Shown in pieces: positions 1 to 10,951 of a DNA stretch of 64,000 nt (within the stretch, counting starts at the first letter, position 1; every line of letters starts with the position of its first letter). The notes below the pieces were generated by a model. It did no database searches and was not told the origin of the DNA. It saw only the letters and a list, made by a program, of their open reading frames with translations. The position numbers and the translations under genes are program-made. This DNA is from Sialis fuliginosa (lineage: Eukaryota > Arthropoda > Insecta > Megaloptera > Sialidae), in the NCBI GenBank assembly GCA_961205875.1, contig OY540814.1, forward strand, positions 28,836,151 to 28,900,150, given 5' to 3'.

Positions 1-213
1 TTAATTTTATGACTATATAATCAAAAAAAGGTCATTCAATTCAAAATACTTATTTCGCATATTTTAATAACATTGAATATTTCGGGGGGGGGGGGGGGGG
101 GGTGATTATCACAAAAAAGTTATTTAATTCAAAATTGTTATACTAATTTCATATCTTTTAAAATTTTGGGGGGGGTGTTCGATCCCAAAACCCCCCCCCG
201 TTCCTACGCCACT
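1..213. mobile_element. Decayed DNA-transposon end with G and C tracts
   Basis: The window opens inside a repeat with a pure G run near 85-102, a shorter G run near 168 and a C run near 191. It ends in TACGCCACTG at about 204-213, which is the inverted form of the CAGTGGCGTA terminus seen on many insect DNA transposons. The left end lies outside the window, so the family cannot be confirmed and no coding potential is visible. Confidence 0.4.
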
Positions 214-1039
214 GTATGTATGGGACATATAGCCACATAAGGGTACCTATTAATGCATTGGCCGGTGGACAAATGATTTAAAGTTTATTTGTACACTACT
301 CTAGTTTGAGGATTCTTGGGGAGATTTGTTGTGTGATGTGGAATCTCTATAGAAAACGTTTAAGGATGTATGGCACGTACAGTCTGAGTCAAAAATAATG
401 TAAATCTAGATGCAATGAACGATCAAAATCAAATTTTTAATTATTCACTTTAAATGCTTATAAAAAGTCAAATTGGTTTAACATAAATACATACTACATA
501 AACTATAAAAATACTTTTGTTTAAAACCTTATTTTCCATTACTGATTGTTATTTTAGAATTTTAGCCAAAAAAGCAATATTTGTGTTGATAATACGAAAA
601 AATTTTATTCTGAATTCATCTGTCAGATATAAAAACAAAAGAAGTATTTTATTGTTATAAATGACATAAATTAAAATATTTTTAAATAACTATTTAGAAC
701 ATAATAATATGTGGAACATACAAATGTAATGAAAATAATAATATTAGTACTTCATATGCTTACATATATGAAAAAATATGTAATAAAAACAAATCATTAC
801 ATTTCAGTACGCCATTTTTTTTTTTTTTTAATATTTTTCACCAATAATTTTTTTTTCTCACAATTTAGTTCTGTATGCGTATAATTTTTTTTATGAAACT
901 TGTTGCTGAATATGTAAGTGACGTGTTGTGAAAATTTCAGAAGGAGCAAGAAGTGATCGAGAGGCCCCCAGAATGTGACCTTTTTTTTGCTCGTCAACTT
1001 AAATTTAACACTTTTTGCTTCTTCACTCTGACTTCCCAG
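214..1039. other. Intergenic AT-rich DNA, no gene seen
   Basis: The stretch is AT-rich with poly(T) runs near 815-850 and no long open frame on either strand. Its last 100 bases (about 935-1039) match the repeat family also found near 7140-7400 and 55440-55650, marked by a TTTTTTGCTCGTCAACTTAA-like block. Confidence 0.5.
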
Positions 1040-1046
1040 ATATAAT

Positions 1047-1182
1047 AAATTCCCTGACTTTCCAAAAAAATTTAATAAATTCCCTGACTTTTCAGAATTT
1101 TAAAGAAATTCCCTGACTTTTGATAATTTTAAAGAAATTCCCTGACTTTTGAGAATTTTAAAGAAATTCCCTGACTTTCCAG
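1047..1182. repeat. Five-copy tandem repeat, about 29 bp unit
   Basis: The core TTCCCTGACTTT recurs five times at a spacing of 29-30 bases (near 1051, 1081, 1110, 1139 and 1168), separated by AATTTTAAAGAAA-like spacers. Shorter versions of the same motif occur near 7290-7390 and 55455-55640, so the array looks like local expansion inside a dispersed repeat. Confidence 0.8.
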
Positions 1183-2699
1183 AAAGTGGAGATCGTTATT
1201 ATTGAACGTTTATTAGCGATGCAAGTGTTTATTAAATTGGTACAAAGTAATAACATTTATTTTATGAATACTTAAGATTGATCCATATAGAATCCAATCA
1301 ATGGGACAAATTTAATATGTTGATCTTATTCTCCTTCCATGGTACATATACGTGTTGGCGAAAATTGGGCACGCGTCTATTTAATCACGGCCACAAAAAT
1401 ATAATAATGCCTCGTGTGTTTTTATCTTCAGATTATATTGTACATATAGCACACAAAGCAGCGGTACTTAAAATGTTATGTAGAATTATTATGAAAATTA
1501 CCATTTTTAATAAAATTTGTATTTTTGTTTTCGAGGTTTTAGGTCATTTTTTTAATAAAAAAACGAGTTTCGTAAATGTGTGTAATAAGTAAGTAACTAA
1601 GTTATTCCCTAAAATATCGAACGCAATGAAAATAGCGTATTTTTTAATCTCAATTCGACTCTTACTTTGTAAAATATCGAATGAAAATTTTATTTGTTTG
1701 TTTATGTTTTAATATACATTTTTTTTTTCAAATGGAGGTTGTAGGGAATTTTATAACGAACAACTTTTATTTGAAACTTTTTTTGTATAATACTTATATT
1801 AGAATTTTATATTATTTTTATACTAGAATTTTGTAACTGAACCATGGTTTAGGATATTATTGTAAACCAATTTTGTAACAAATCCTGTGAGTAGCCAAAC
1901 TGTACCTTAAAATAACCTGTTTTAGCCTCCACAGTACAATACACAAACTAAATTTGCTCTCGGCAAAATAATCACGCGAACTATCCTATTTCTAATAATC
2001 CTTGCTCTCAAATAATTTATCCTGAAATCACTCAATGCTAAACTTTTGTTTATACTAAGTTTTTAACATTCAAAAAAAATATACTGGGGCGGCCGACCAT
2101 ATTCGCTCAGGGCGCAAAATTTAGAAATACGTCCCTGAACGCACTGTATATTTAACAAATGGTTGTACATTTTGGGTACCACTGAGCGCACACGTATGGC
2201 GTCATGCATCACTGTAGTCTCTTTACCTTGTGTTTTACGACAGCTCGTGTATCGCTAGACCCCCAAGCCAGTCGGTCATATCTTTCACTTTATGACAATA
2301 TCAAAGATTGAGGACTAGTTCCGATCCGTTGAGTTGCCTAATCATATCTCATCGTTGAGTGACCGCCTCTAAATCATTCCCGGCCGAGACTCTAATGTGC
2401 AATAACTTGTTTTTATTATATCAGGGTGGTTACTACCTCCCCCCCAACACCCCCCCCCCCACCCCCAAGTCTTTGTCTCACTTCTCTGCTTGGATATTTT
2501 CTTATAACGTTCAACTTTTATACTTTATTTTACATTGTTTATTGTTTTTATTAAACTCAAAGGTTTCTGGGTGTAAGTCACGCCGTTTTGGATCAATGTT
2601 TCGTCTCTGCAATGGCCATCTTTAAAGCTGTTGAATTTTGTCACACTTTGAAAACTTATATCTCAAGAATTTTAATCGTAGAACATAGTTAGCTTATAT
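1183..2699. other. Intergenic, no gene supported
   Basis: Open frames here (for example 1278-1592) have repeat-like composition, no recognisable domain and no splice context. A C-rich tract lies near 2437-2465. The segment near 2565-2625 has a weaker relative near 29545-29630: both hold a GGTTTCTGGGTGTAAGTC-type block followed by a TTTCGTC motif, so it is probably a dispersed repeat. Confidence 0.45.
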
Positions 2700-2702
2700 A
2701 AT

Positions 2703-3020
2703 TCAGAGATTCGAACCGGTACTGAACCGAAACCAGAAAAATGGTTATTTTTTGCCGGAACGAAAACCGGAACAGAACCGAAATAAAAATATCGGTTTTT
2801 ACGGTTCAGTACATGTTAAAATACGCGCGTTAATATGATCTTATTTCCCACTTCAATTGTCGTTCGGACTATCATACAAGTACCATAAAATGTTCTAAAT
2901 TATTTTTTTAATACAAATAATTAATCACTCGGAGCTAAACCGAAAACCGAAAAAAACGAAATCGAAATATATTTTTTACTCGAATCGAAACGAAAAAAAT
3001 AACGGTTCGAAGCCCAGATA
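2703..3020. repeat. AACCG/CGAAA-rich imperfect inverted repeat
   Basis: The block is bounded by GATTCGAACCGGTA near 2709 and by ACGGTTCGAAGCCC near 3002, which are roughly inverted copies. The interior is enriched in ACCGAAACC and its complement. It looks like a small non-coding foldback-type element with low-complexity expansion. Confidence 0.45.
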
Positions 3021-3117
3021 TAATCCAATGTTTAATAAAATAAGTTTTAACTCTGCATCCCTCAACCCTTAAATATAGATAATAAATGTGGTTCTATATA
3101 TGTTATTTGTTGCGTCA

Positions 3118-3250
3118 CAAAATACTAATATTATAAATAAATGCGAAAGTTATTTTTTTATGTTTGTTACCTTTTCACAGCTGAACCGATCTTGATAAAA
3201 TTTTTTAGGGAGATAGCTTGCATCGTGAGGAAGGACTTAGGTTAGTAAAA
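3118..3250 (+). mobile_element. Microsatellite-associated Helitron-like repeat fragment
   Basis: The fragment has the order ATTATAAATAAATGCGAAAG, TGTTTGTTACCTTTTCAC, CTGAACCGATCTTGAT and AGATAGCTTGCATC. The same order recurs, in either orientation, near 8580-8715, 20510-20620, 23935-24065, 33785-33910, 46680-46770, 48655-48760 and 49965-50420. Comparable non-autonomous repeats in insects are usually assigned to Helitrons. No coding sequence is present. Confidence 0.6.
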
Positions 3251-3647
3251 AATTACAAATTCCAAGTAGAATAATATAATTTTTAAATGTCTATTCAAGA
3301 GATATATTTATTGATTATAAAATACCTACAAAAATCATAACAATTTATTGATATAAAAAAGCAACTTTTCGTGACATTAAAATTGTTATAAAAGTGGTAT
3401 AAAAATAAACGTATAAATTGATACTATAAAAACGTAATATTTGTTACACAAACCTGTCCCAGGAAGTAAAAGTAATAAAAGTGATAGATAATATCTTATT
3501 ATATCAAACTTGTTTTTTGTTGATATCAAAAAATATAATGTATTTCTATGAATGGATTTTTTTATTTATAATATAATGATTTTCGAAATTTTCGACCCGA
3601 CGCTCCCTCCCTTTTTGTAAAGATTCGTTAGTATTAACTTAATTTAA

Positions 3648-3939
3648 TGTCCGGTATTATAAAAGAGCTAGCAAATTTGCTAGCTAGCAAGCACTTTAAA
3701 ATGAGATATCAAACTTATATGACAGTTCTTTTGAAGTTTGTTTGTGTAAATACTAACGGTATTAAAACAGTGGTGATATTATGAAAATTATTTTGTACGG
3801 TGAAAGATGCCAACTGTGTTACAATTAGTTGAAGTGTCACTGCTCTAAATTCCATAGATACTAGTACAGAATTAATACCCCATTTGAAAGTGCTTGCTAG
3901 CTCTAGCAAATTTTGCTAGCTGCTTTATAATACCGGACA
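3648..3939. mobile_element. PIF/Harbinger-like MITE, family A copy 1
   Basis: The 292 bp element has inverted termini TGTCCGGTATTATAAA and TTTATAATACCGGACA, flanked by TAA on both sides (3645-3647 and 3940-3942). A three-base TWA duplication is typical of the PIF/Harbinger superfamily. A second copy lies at 49196-49478. CTAGCAAATTTGCTAGC-like palindromes sit inside both termini. No transposase is encoded. Its right duplication touches the duplication of the next element. Confidence 0.8.
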
Positions 3940-3944
3940 TAATA

Positions 3945-4478
3945 CAGTAAAAGCTCTTTATTCGCGGGGTATATGTTCCATAAATATGCCGCAAATACAG
4001 AAACCGTGAATACGGAATGGTAATTTATATGGGATTATAGGGGATACGTTCCTAGGTGACAAAATAAATAAACAAATACAATATAAAAAAATCAGTTTAA
4101 TTGAAGTTTTTTACCATATTGATTAATTATTATCTTCTGGCTTAGGCAATGGCTTAAAGAATTTTGTAATTTTTTCTTGCTTGGCAGTTTTGAAAAGCTC
4201 CTTCAATTCAGACTGATATTCAGCAGTGGCATTAGCAATTTGCCTCTTAAAAATAAGACTTCGTTCCATAGACGGATAAATTTTCATAAAGAAATCACAA
4301 AGCTCATTTGCCATTCTTAAACCTTCACTAAGATTTTTCAAATTAAATGTCACGTTTCCTGATTAGATCCGCGAATAAAGAAATCTTTAGCCGCGAATAT
4401 AGGAATTGGGTCGCATTTTTTTAATCCGCGAATAGTGAAAACGCGAATGAAGGAAGCGCGAATAAGGAGCTTTTACTG
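3945..4478 (-). mobile_element. pogo/Tigger-like MITE copy 1
   Basis: The element is 534 bp, bounded by CAGTAAAAGCTCTTTATTCG and the inverted CGAATAAGGAGCTTTTACTG, with TA on both sides, as expected for Tc1/mariner-class insertion. GCGAAT-rich terminal blocks extend well inside. The copy at 14146-14679 has the same length in the opposite orientation. The interior keeps a transposase C-terminal reading frame on the minus strand. Confidence 0.88.
4123..4353 (-). pseudogene. Tigger-type transposase C-terminal remnant (copy 1)
   Basis: The open frame covers 76 codons but begins at GTG, with no upstream ATG in frame; the first ATG is at codon 14. The product ends KITKFFKPLPKPEDNN and contains an SMERSLIFKRQIANA helix. 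It resembles the tail that follows the DDE catalytic domain in pogo/Tigger/jerky transposases (family assignment from memory). QEKITKFF fits the PCNA-interacting box pattern QxxIxxFF. The DNA-binding and catalytic domains are missing, so this is an internal-deletion relic rather than a working gene. Confidence 0.6.
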
Positions 4479-4818
4479 TATATGAAAAAGCAATTTCAGC
4501 AGCCGAAACTTATGTCAATTATATTTTTAATATAATTAATTGGAGCCCTCTTCTTCCCCCATGTAAGTATTGGCGGACCCTTCAATTCCTTACATAATTA
4601 ATAGAAGCTAGACCGAAATTTTTCTTAGTCTCGATCGATTAGTTATAAAATAAAAAAAAATAAAAAATTAGCATGTATTTTTATTAAACGACATACATTT
4701 TCGATATCCTGCAATTATGATATGAAAAATGCGGCGACACATATAGATGCATATAGGTACTTGTCAAACATTTATGCATATCACATTCTAAAAGCGCATC
4801 CGAACAATTGAATTGAAA

Positions 4819-4953
4819 CACACACACACACACAACTTCTGTTGTTGACTGTGTAAAATTGATTAGTTTTGTCAGGGCATATTATATTGTGCGTTCACAC
4901 TTCAAGTAATTTTCAATTCAATGTGTGTGTGTGTGTCTGTGTGTGTGTGTTTA
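4819..4953. repeat. Paired CA and GT microsatellites in inverted arrangement
   Basis: A (CA)n tract near 4819-4835 is preceded by ATTGAATTGAAA. A (GT)n tract near 4921-4950 is preceded by TTTTCAATTCAAT. The two blocks are reverse complements around a spacer of about 90 bases, so the region can fold into a hairpin. Confidence 0.6.
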
Positions 4954-5169
4954 TTAATGCCACATTGAAGATAATTGACATTTGTCGTATATATATGTGG
5001 AACATAACTTAATTCTCACGTCTCGCTTTTCACCTAAACATAACATACTTATTTTTAGATAAAATTCTGTATAAAAAATATACTCGGAAAATTCTAGAGA
5101 TATTCATAGTAAGAGTTCTGACAATCCCAATCGATTGTAGTAGCAAAGATATAGTAACTAAATGATTTT

Positions 5170-5892
5170 ACGTCTTATTTTCTTGTATTTTAGTCGATAT
5201 TTGTATGACGAGTTGAAGGAAATTTCACTAAAAAATTTCGAATTTTTTATTTCGTTAAAAGTATGTTTATTGTATAGAAAATGACGTGAAAAGTTGAATG
5301 TTTCAAACCGCAGGTCTGTATCTCAAACCGTTCTCGAGATATAGCAGATCAAAGTTTTAGTTTTTTCAAATTTTTGAAGAAAAATGACTCTAACTTTTGA
5401 ACGTGTGGTCGGAATTGATTTTAGTTGACGGATTTGGAATCAGCGTGTCAAAATCTATATAATGACATGTATAGTACCTTAAAACTCGAGAAAAAAATTT
5501 TCGCGAAAAATCGAAAAAATTCAAAGGGGTATACCTTAAAAAAATGTCGATTTTTGACCAAAATTTTTTTCTCGAGTTTTAAGGTACTATACATGTCATT
5601 ATATAGATTTTGACACGCTGATTCCAAATCCGTCAACTAAAATCAATTCCGACCACACGTTCAAAAGTTATGGCCTTTTTTCTCCAAAAATTTGAAAAAA
5701 CTAAAACTTTGATCTGCTATATCTCGAGAACGGTTTGAGATACAGACCTGCGGTTTAAAACATTCAACTTTTCACGTCATTTTCTATACAATAAACATAC
5801 TTTTAACGAAATCAAAAATTCTAAATTTTTTAGTGAAATTTCCTTCAACTCGTCATACAAATATCGACTAAAATACAAGAAAACAAGACGTA
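5170..5892. repeat. 0.72 kb near-perfect palindrome (foldback family P, copy 1)
   Basis: The left arm starts ACGTCTTATTTTCTTG and the right arm ends with its reverse complement, with the axis near 5531. The arms stay complementary over roughly 340 bases each with scattered mismatches, leaving almost no loop. Two further copies lie at 31661-32392 and 58085-58802. The matched 62-codon frames on both strands are a symmetry effect of the palindrome, not genes. A non-palindromic flank (about 5893-6000) is shared, inverted, with the left flank of copy 2. Confidence 0.9.
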
Positions 5893-6014
5893 GAGATATT
5901 ATAATTTTATAATTGAACGTGTAAATTAATATTAAATGCTATTTTTGACTTTTGGTTAAAATGTTTGAGTTGCGCATAAAGATGAATATTCTAATAACAT
6001 TTTAAAATTATTTA

Positions 6015-6075
6015 TTTTCTGCAGAAATTAGTATTTTTTTGGAAATAGGAGACACGTAAGATCATCATAAAATAG
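6015..6075. repeat. Dispersed repeat shared with 13261-13325
   Basis: The block TTTCTGCAGAAATTAGTATT followed by GGAAATAGGAGACACGTAAG and ATCATCATAA is nearly the same near 13261-13325. The two are direct repeats. No terminal structure or coding potential is visible. Confidence 0.55.
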
Positions 6076-6284
6076 TTTTTAAAATTAGGCATCATGCCTG
6101 TTATGTATCAAAATTCTAATTTATCCCCTCATATACAAAATATTATTCCATGTGACAAATTAATTTCCTATCACAAACATCACAGAGAGAACATTAATTC
6201 AGGTCGAGTAATTGTTGACAATACAAATTACATGAAAACCATAAAAAGCCACCCCAATGTAATGCACACCCCAACGGTGCGGGG

Positions 6285-6360
6285 GCGGTAAGTAAGATCA
6301 GCCAATTCAATTTGCAACGTGCGTGCCACAGTCCTCGGTTCGAATCCTGGTGATTTCTCA
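6285..6360 (+). other. tRNA-like B-box, possible SINE remnant
   Basis: GGTTCGAATCC at 6337-6347 is a perfect match to the RNA polymerase III internal B box of tRNA genes, followed by a CTGGTGA-type stretch. I could not find a convincing A box or foldable cloverleaf upstream, so a functional tRNA is not supported. A decayed tRNA-derived SINE head is the likelier reading. Confidence 0.4.
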
Positions 6361-6660
6361 CATCGCTGCACATAGCTGATTATCATATCGCGAATACTTG
6401 ATAACGAATCCTTCGCGGCGGCAGCGTCTTTTTCTCTGTTTCAAAAATTCGAAACACGTAGAAAATGCAAGCACATTAACTAATACAAGGATCTAAGGAA
6501 ATCTCGTCGACTTCAGTTTGACTGTGGCAGGGATTTTGAATGGAAGGAATATTTAAATTTATTCTTCCTAGGTCGAGATCTACTAAAATGTATATTTAAG
6601 ATGTAACGTATAAGTAACATAATTACGGTTTCTTTAGGTAATAAAATATACATTTTACAA

Positions 6661-7043
6661 AAAAAACATCTGCCAAGTAAATGCACAGTGCTTCCTCGTG
6701 CTAAATTCACTAAAACCGATAGTGTTCAGATAAATTGCCTGGCATTGGTTAACCATTTAATTTTTATACAAATTTTACTAAAAAATCTTAGTTCGAAATT
6801 TTTTTTGACGTTTTAAATGTCATTTTTACATTTATCAAAAAATTAAAAATATACAAAAAATAATCAGGTGCGTCTTTTAAACTTATATTTTTTAGTAAAC
6901 TTGTATAAAAATTAAATGGTTAACCAATTCCAGGCAATTTATCTTAATACTATCGGTTTTTATTTAAATTGTTGAATAATTAACTACCTTTGGAGAATTT
7001 AGTACGAGGAAGCACTGTGCATTTAGTTGGCACATGTTTTTTC
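6661..7043. repeat. Inverted-repeat element around 6850
   Basis: The left end carries CATCTGCCAAGTAAATGCAC and GTGCTTCCTCGTGCTAAATT. The right end carries the inverted form near 7000-7043. Inner blocks GGTTAACCATTTAATTTTTA and its complement also pair across the axis. Single-ended relatives occur near 7800-7860, 25441-25515, 38675-38755 and 48430-48560, so this is a family of foldback elements, mostly fragmentary. Confidence 0.75.
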
Positions 7044-7045
7044 TT

Positions 7046-7720
7046 CTTCGCCATATCGAAGATACGAAAAGCTTTGTGATCGTTTTTCAGTGAGAAAGAA
7101 AAATTCTCCGATTTCACAATTTTCACTTGATCTTTCTCAGGGTGTCCACTGTTTCTTGAAAATAAAATTCCCTGATCACAGATTCAAAATTCCCTGATAA
7201 CTCGGGGGCAAGAAGTGAATATGCAAAAAAATTTGAAGACTTTTTTTTTGCTCGTCAACTTAAATTTATACACTTTTTTTTTCTTCCCAGACTTCCCAGA
7301 ATTTATAATAAATTTCCTGACTTTCCAAAAAAAATTTAATAAATTCCCTGACTTTTCAAAATTTTAAAGAAATTTCCTGACTTTCCAGAAAGTGTTTCTG
7401 TTTCAGGTCAAGATAAATACTTTTTTCCGTGTCTGTGTGTCTGTCTGTCTGGTCCTTGAATCCTTGTCACACGCATAACTCATGAACCACTGAACTGATA
7501 TTAATGAAACTTGGTTGGTTAGTTGGGTCTGGCTAGAGGACGGTTTCCATTTAAAAATCATTGAAATCGTGTGTGGTGACATCTCAAATTAATTCATTTT
7601 TTAGGATATCTCAAGAACAACACATGTTACATGAAATCTTTTTGTAGAGCATTCAATTTTCTATAAAATAGATCAGAACTTTTGTAGCAAAATATTTCCT
7701 TACGAAGATTAATCTCCAAA
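7046..7720 (+). repeat. Dispersed repeat family R7 (copy 1)
   Basis: The segment begins TCGCCATATCGAAGATACG with AGCTTTGTGATCGTTT. It contains an inserted TTCCCTGA repeat block and then a TGTCTGTCTGTCTGG microsatellite with TCCTTGTCACACGCATAACT. Matching order is seen at 27637-28030 (same strand) and 38820-39002 (inverted). No coding sequence is supported. Confidence 0.6.
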
Positions 7721-8559
7721 TCGTCATTTGTTTTTTTTTAATTCGCTATTTACTTTGATTTATTAAATATTTTATTGTTAACCATATAATAATTAATTAA
7801 CTACGATTGGTGAATTTAGCACGAGGAAGCACTGTGCATTTACTTGGGAGATGTTTTTTATACGTAGATTATTTAAGATTTTGCCATAATTGATTTTTAA
7901 ACAAGATTTTTTCGTTTAACGATTTTTTATAAAATTCCAATTGTAATAAAGTTATTTATTTATACATTAATTATTACCTTGCTACCTGTTATTTCCGGTT
8001 TCTCACCTAGTTACATGGCCATTTAAACTACGTTCTATGAAATAAACTGCGGTTAATACACCTTGACAATATATATAGGACTTATTTCCTTGGCATAACC
8101 TGGCGGAAACTGTTCTGATAAAAAAAACATTGATATGGCTTTACCACGGACAGATAAATTTGCAACTTAGAACGTAATTGCACACCGTGTGTTAAAGGTA
8201 CATACTGGAAACAGTGGTGTCTCGAAAGATTTATCAAATGAGGGGTTTTGAATAAAATAAATTTAAAAAAATTCTACACATTTGACTGATTTTTTTATGA
8301 TTTCAGTATAGATATAATCTCGAGAAATGAGTGATATCGCTCCACAAAAATGTCAAAGATGACATAATTTTATTTTTTAGGGGGTAGAGAGGAACAGCTC
8401 AAAATTAATCAATTTCACTGAAACAATTTTCTAGTAGTTTTCCCCCTGATCCCCCCGCTCCCATAGTATTTTTCCCGCCAGATCGAATAATACCAATTAA
8501 AACCCTACATATGTAAAATATTAATTACTAAAAAAAAAAAAATTTCCACCCCCTTGCAA

Positions 8560-8720
8560 TTCCTTAGGGGTTGAATTTTCGAGATACGAAGTAACCTATG
8601 TCCGTCCTCGGGATGCAAGCTATCTCACTGCCAAATTTCATCAAGATCGGTAAAGCGGTTTAGCCGTGAAAAGGTAACAAACAGACAGACAGACTTTCGC
8701 ATTTATAATATTAAGTATGG
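8560..8720 (-). mobile_element. Helitron-like repeat fragment, inverted
   Basis: Read on the minus strand it shows ATTATAAATGCGAAAGTCTG, a CTGT microsatellite, TTACCTTTTCACGGCTAAAC and AGATAGCTTGCATCC. It is the same family as at 3118-3250. Adjacent sequence back to about 8380 shares ACTACGG/GGCGGGAAAAATAC-type motifs with 50020-50220. Confidence 0.6.
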
Positions 8721-9167
8721 ATTATTATTTAATTAAAATATTGCATCTAATGTATTACCCCCAAAACTGATTTTAGAGACACCATTAATTTTAATAAATA
8801 AATTAGCAGGAAATATGGTAAAGAGATCTCAACCGCGAGAAAGTTTTACGTTATTATATTGATATCTACCGATATCGTAAAGTGTTACAGTGTAGTGGTT
8901 GATTAACTAAATATGTAACTATGTATTATAAGTATTTTATTTTTATCAAGTTTTTATCGGTATTTTATGCCTACCAACCTGATTAAAAAAATACTATACG
9001 TATCAAAATGTGATTATTTATTATTTTTAAAGATTATTTTTTCCGGTATAGGTAACTGATAATTTTTTTATTTTCTCTTTGTTACCTATAAAAATATAGC
9101 AACATAATTTGTGGAAATTTTGAAGCCTCTATTGATTTGAATTTAATTAACGGAAAGGAGGGGAGTC

Positions 9168-9241
9168 CATAAAAAAACTTACGTGTAGGAGAGAAGTAAG
9201 GACCCACCCCTACCTCTCTCCTACACGTAAGATTTTTTATG
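9168..9241. other. Short perfect hairpin, pre-miRNA-sized
   Basis: CTTACGTGTAGGAGAGA pairs with TCTCTCCTACACGTAAG, and flanking A and T runs extend the stem to about 28 base pairs. The loop is roughly 14-20 bases (AGTAAGGACCCACCCCTACC region). The size suits an animal pre-miRNA, but the perfect core is also typical of small foldback DNA. No family is recognised. Confidence 0.45.
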
Positions 9242-9899
9242 CGTTACTAATGTAATTTTCCTCTTTCTTATTAAATGTTTAGAAATACGTTTATTTTTCT
9301 ATCGTTTTTTTATTTTTTGTTATTAAATATACTACAATTCCCCCCTCGTGTATTTCGAAATCATTATTTTTATTATTTTTTATACTTACATTTTTATTAA
9401 AAAATATCAATTGTGAATATCTTTTTCTTAATACGGCCCTGATATAATTAGTTAATGCAATCATTGTTAATCTAAAGTAAAAAAAATTTTTAATACATAC
9501 ATGACCTAATTATTCAATATATTGTTAGTTTATTTATGATACATTAAATTTTTATAGATTTTTATTAGAAATTCTATTATTTTTTACATATGTATTACCA
9601 TATAGTCTAAAACTATTTCAATGGCTTTCGAACAGTAAAATCCCCATAAAAATCGGTTCATTAGTTGGTACCTATTTATTAATTTTCTAGCTTTAAAAAC
9701 ACCAGAGGGGCACTACTATCATTAAATAATTCATACCACACCACATTTTCAGTACGACAAACGACAATATCTGAGACAAGGGGAGTTTTAGTGTTTTACA
9801 CATATTTTAAATACAAAACTAATAAGCGCGACATGCAGACTGGTGCATTGTAGCATTTCCGTTACCCGCGTCTAGGAGGCCTTCTCTACACTCTACACA

Positions 9900-10951
9900 C
9901 AGAGGCGTATTTACCATGGGGCCATGGGGGCCATGGCCTAAGGCGGCAGACCGAGACGGGCGGTAGATTTTTTCAGCATATTTATAGGGAAGCAAGAAAT
10001 GAGTAGCAACACTAAAAAAAAAAGGTCTTCAAGTTTTTTTATTTCTCTATATTACAGACTTTTTACTTTATAAAATTTGAAATTTCAATAACGTGACTAA
10101 AAAAAAAAAAGGTCATAGAAATTTTGACTGTTAAAAATACAGGGTGATTCAGTGCTGTCGTGCCAAACTTGAACAGTAAATTAAGAGACATATTTTAATC
10201 AAAAAACATTATATGAACATGTGTCCGGAAATTTTTCGTAAGGGGGCTACAGTCCTCTAAAGATTTTATTCAAAATTAATTTTTATTTAATATCTGGAGA
10301 CCCCATTATGCTAAAGTTATGAAATTTGATAAAGGGTGTAGTATTAATAAGTGTTATCGATTTCCAGTATTGAACAATTATAATTTAGATCAGGGCTGTA
10401 TGGGGCCAGTGGGTCCATCGATTTTTATCTAATATTTTTTTGTTCTTTATTTTTTTCCTGAATTAGACATTTGAATAAGATTGTATGGCACAAAATACAC
10501 AAAAATATACTTCATTTATCATAGGATAAACCGTTTACGAGAAATATGGATGCAAAAGAAAGGATGCAGAATTTTACTTAATACGGATGCTTCAAATTAC
10601 AAAAAATATTTTTATATTCTTGTTCTATGATTAAAATTAAGACAAAAAGATAATAACAATATACCTCCAAAAATTCATCCTTACCAACAAATAGCCATTT
10701 TAAGTATCGCTTTCTAGTTATGTTAGTAAATTACTTGCAACATTAATAGAACTGGCTATAGGTCTAAGAGGACACGAATTAGGTGATATATGTACATGAA
10801 CTTTTTTCTTACCTTTAATCAAAGAACAGAAATATAAATTTTTTTTGACCAGAGCGACAATTTTTTTGCCTAGAACGGCAATTCTTTTTTACCCAGGGCG
10901 GCATTTTTTTTTTTTTGGTCCAGGGCGGCACTTAACGTAAATACGCCACTG
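9900..10951. mobile_element. hAT-like element with exact 8 bp duplication
   Basis: The left terminus CAGAGGCGTATTTAC and the right terminus GTAAATACGCCACTG are inverted repeats with one mismatch. TCTACACA flanks both ends (9892-9899 and 10952-10959), the 8 bp duplication expected for hAT. GGGCGG-rich subterminal repeats lie near 9955 and 10865-10930. No transposase frame survives, so it is non-autonomous at 1052 bp. Confidence 0.85.

Noticed and set aside
1278..1592. 104-codon + strand frame
   Set aside because: Composition matches flanking AT-rich DNA, there is no domain or promoter context, and it is within chance expectation.
5425..5636. Matching 62-codon frames on both strands (also near 31939-32127 and 58350-58561)
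   Set aside because: They are mirror images produced by the palindrome; the peptide is AT-rich, has no domain, and the same sequence appears on both strands.
6285..6360. tRNA gene
   Set aside because: The B box is perfect but no A box or cloverleaf could be found, so only a SINE-like remnant is possible.
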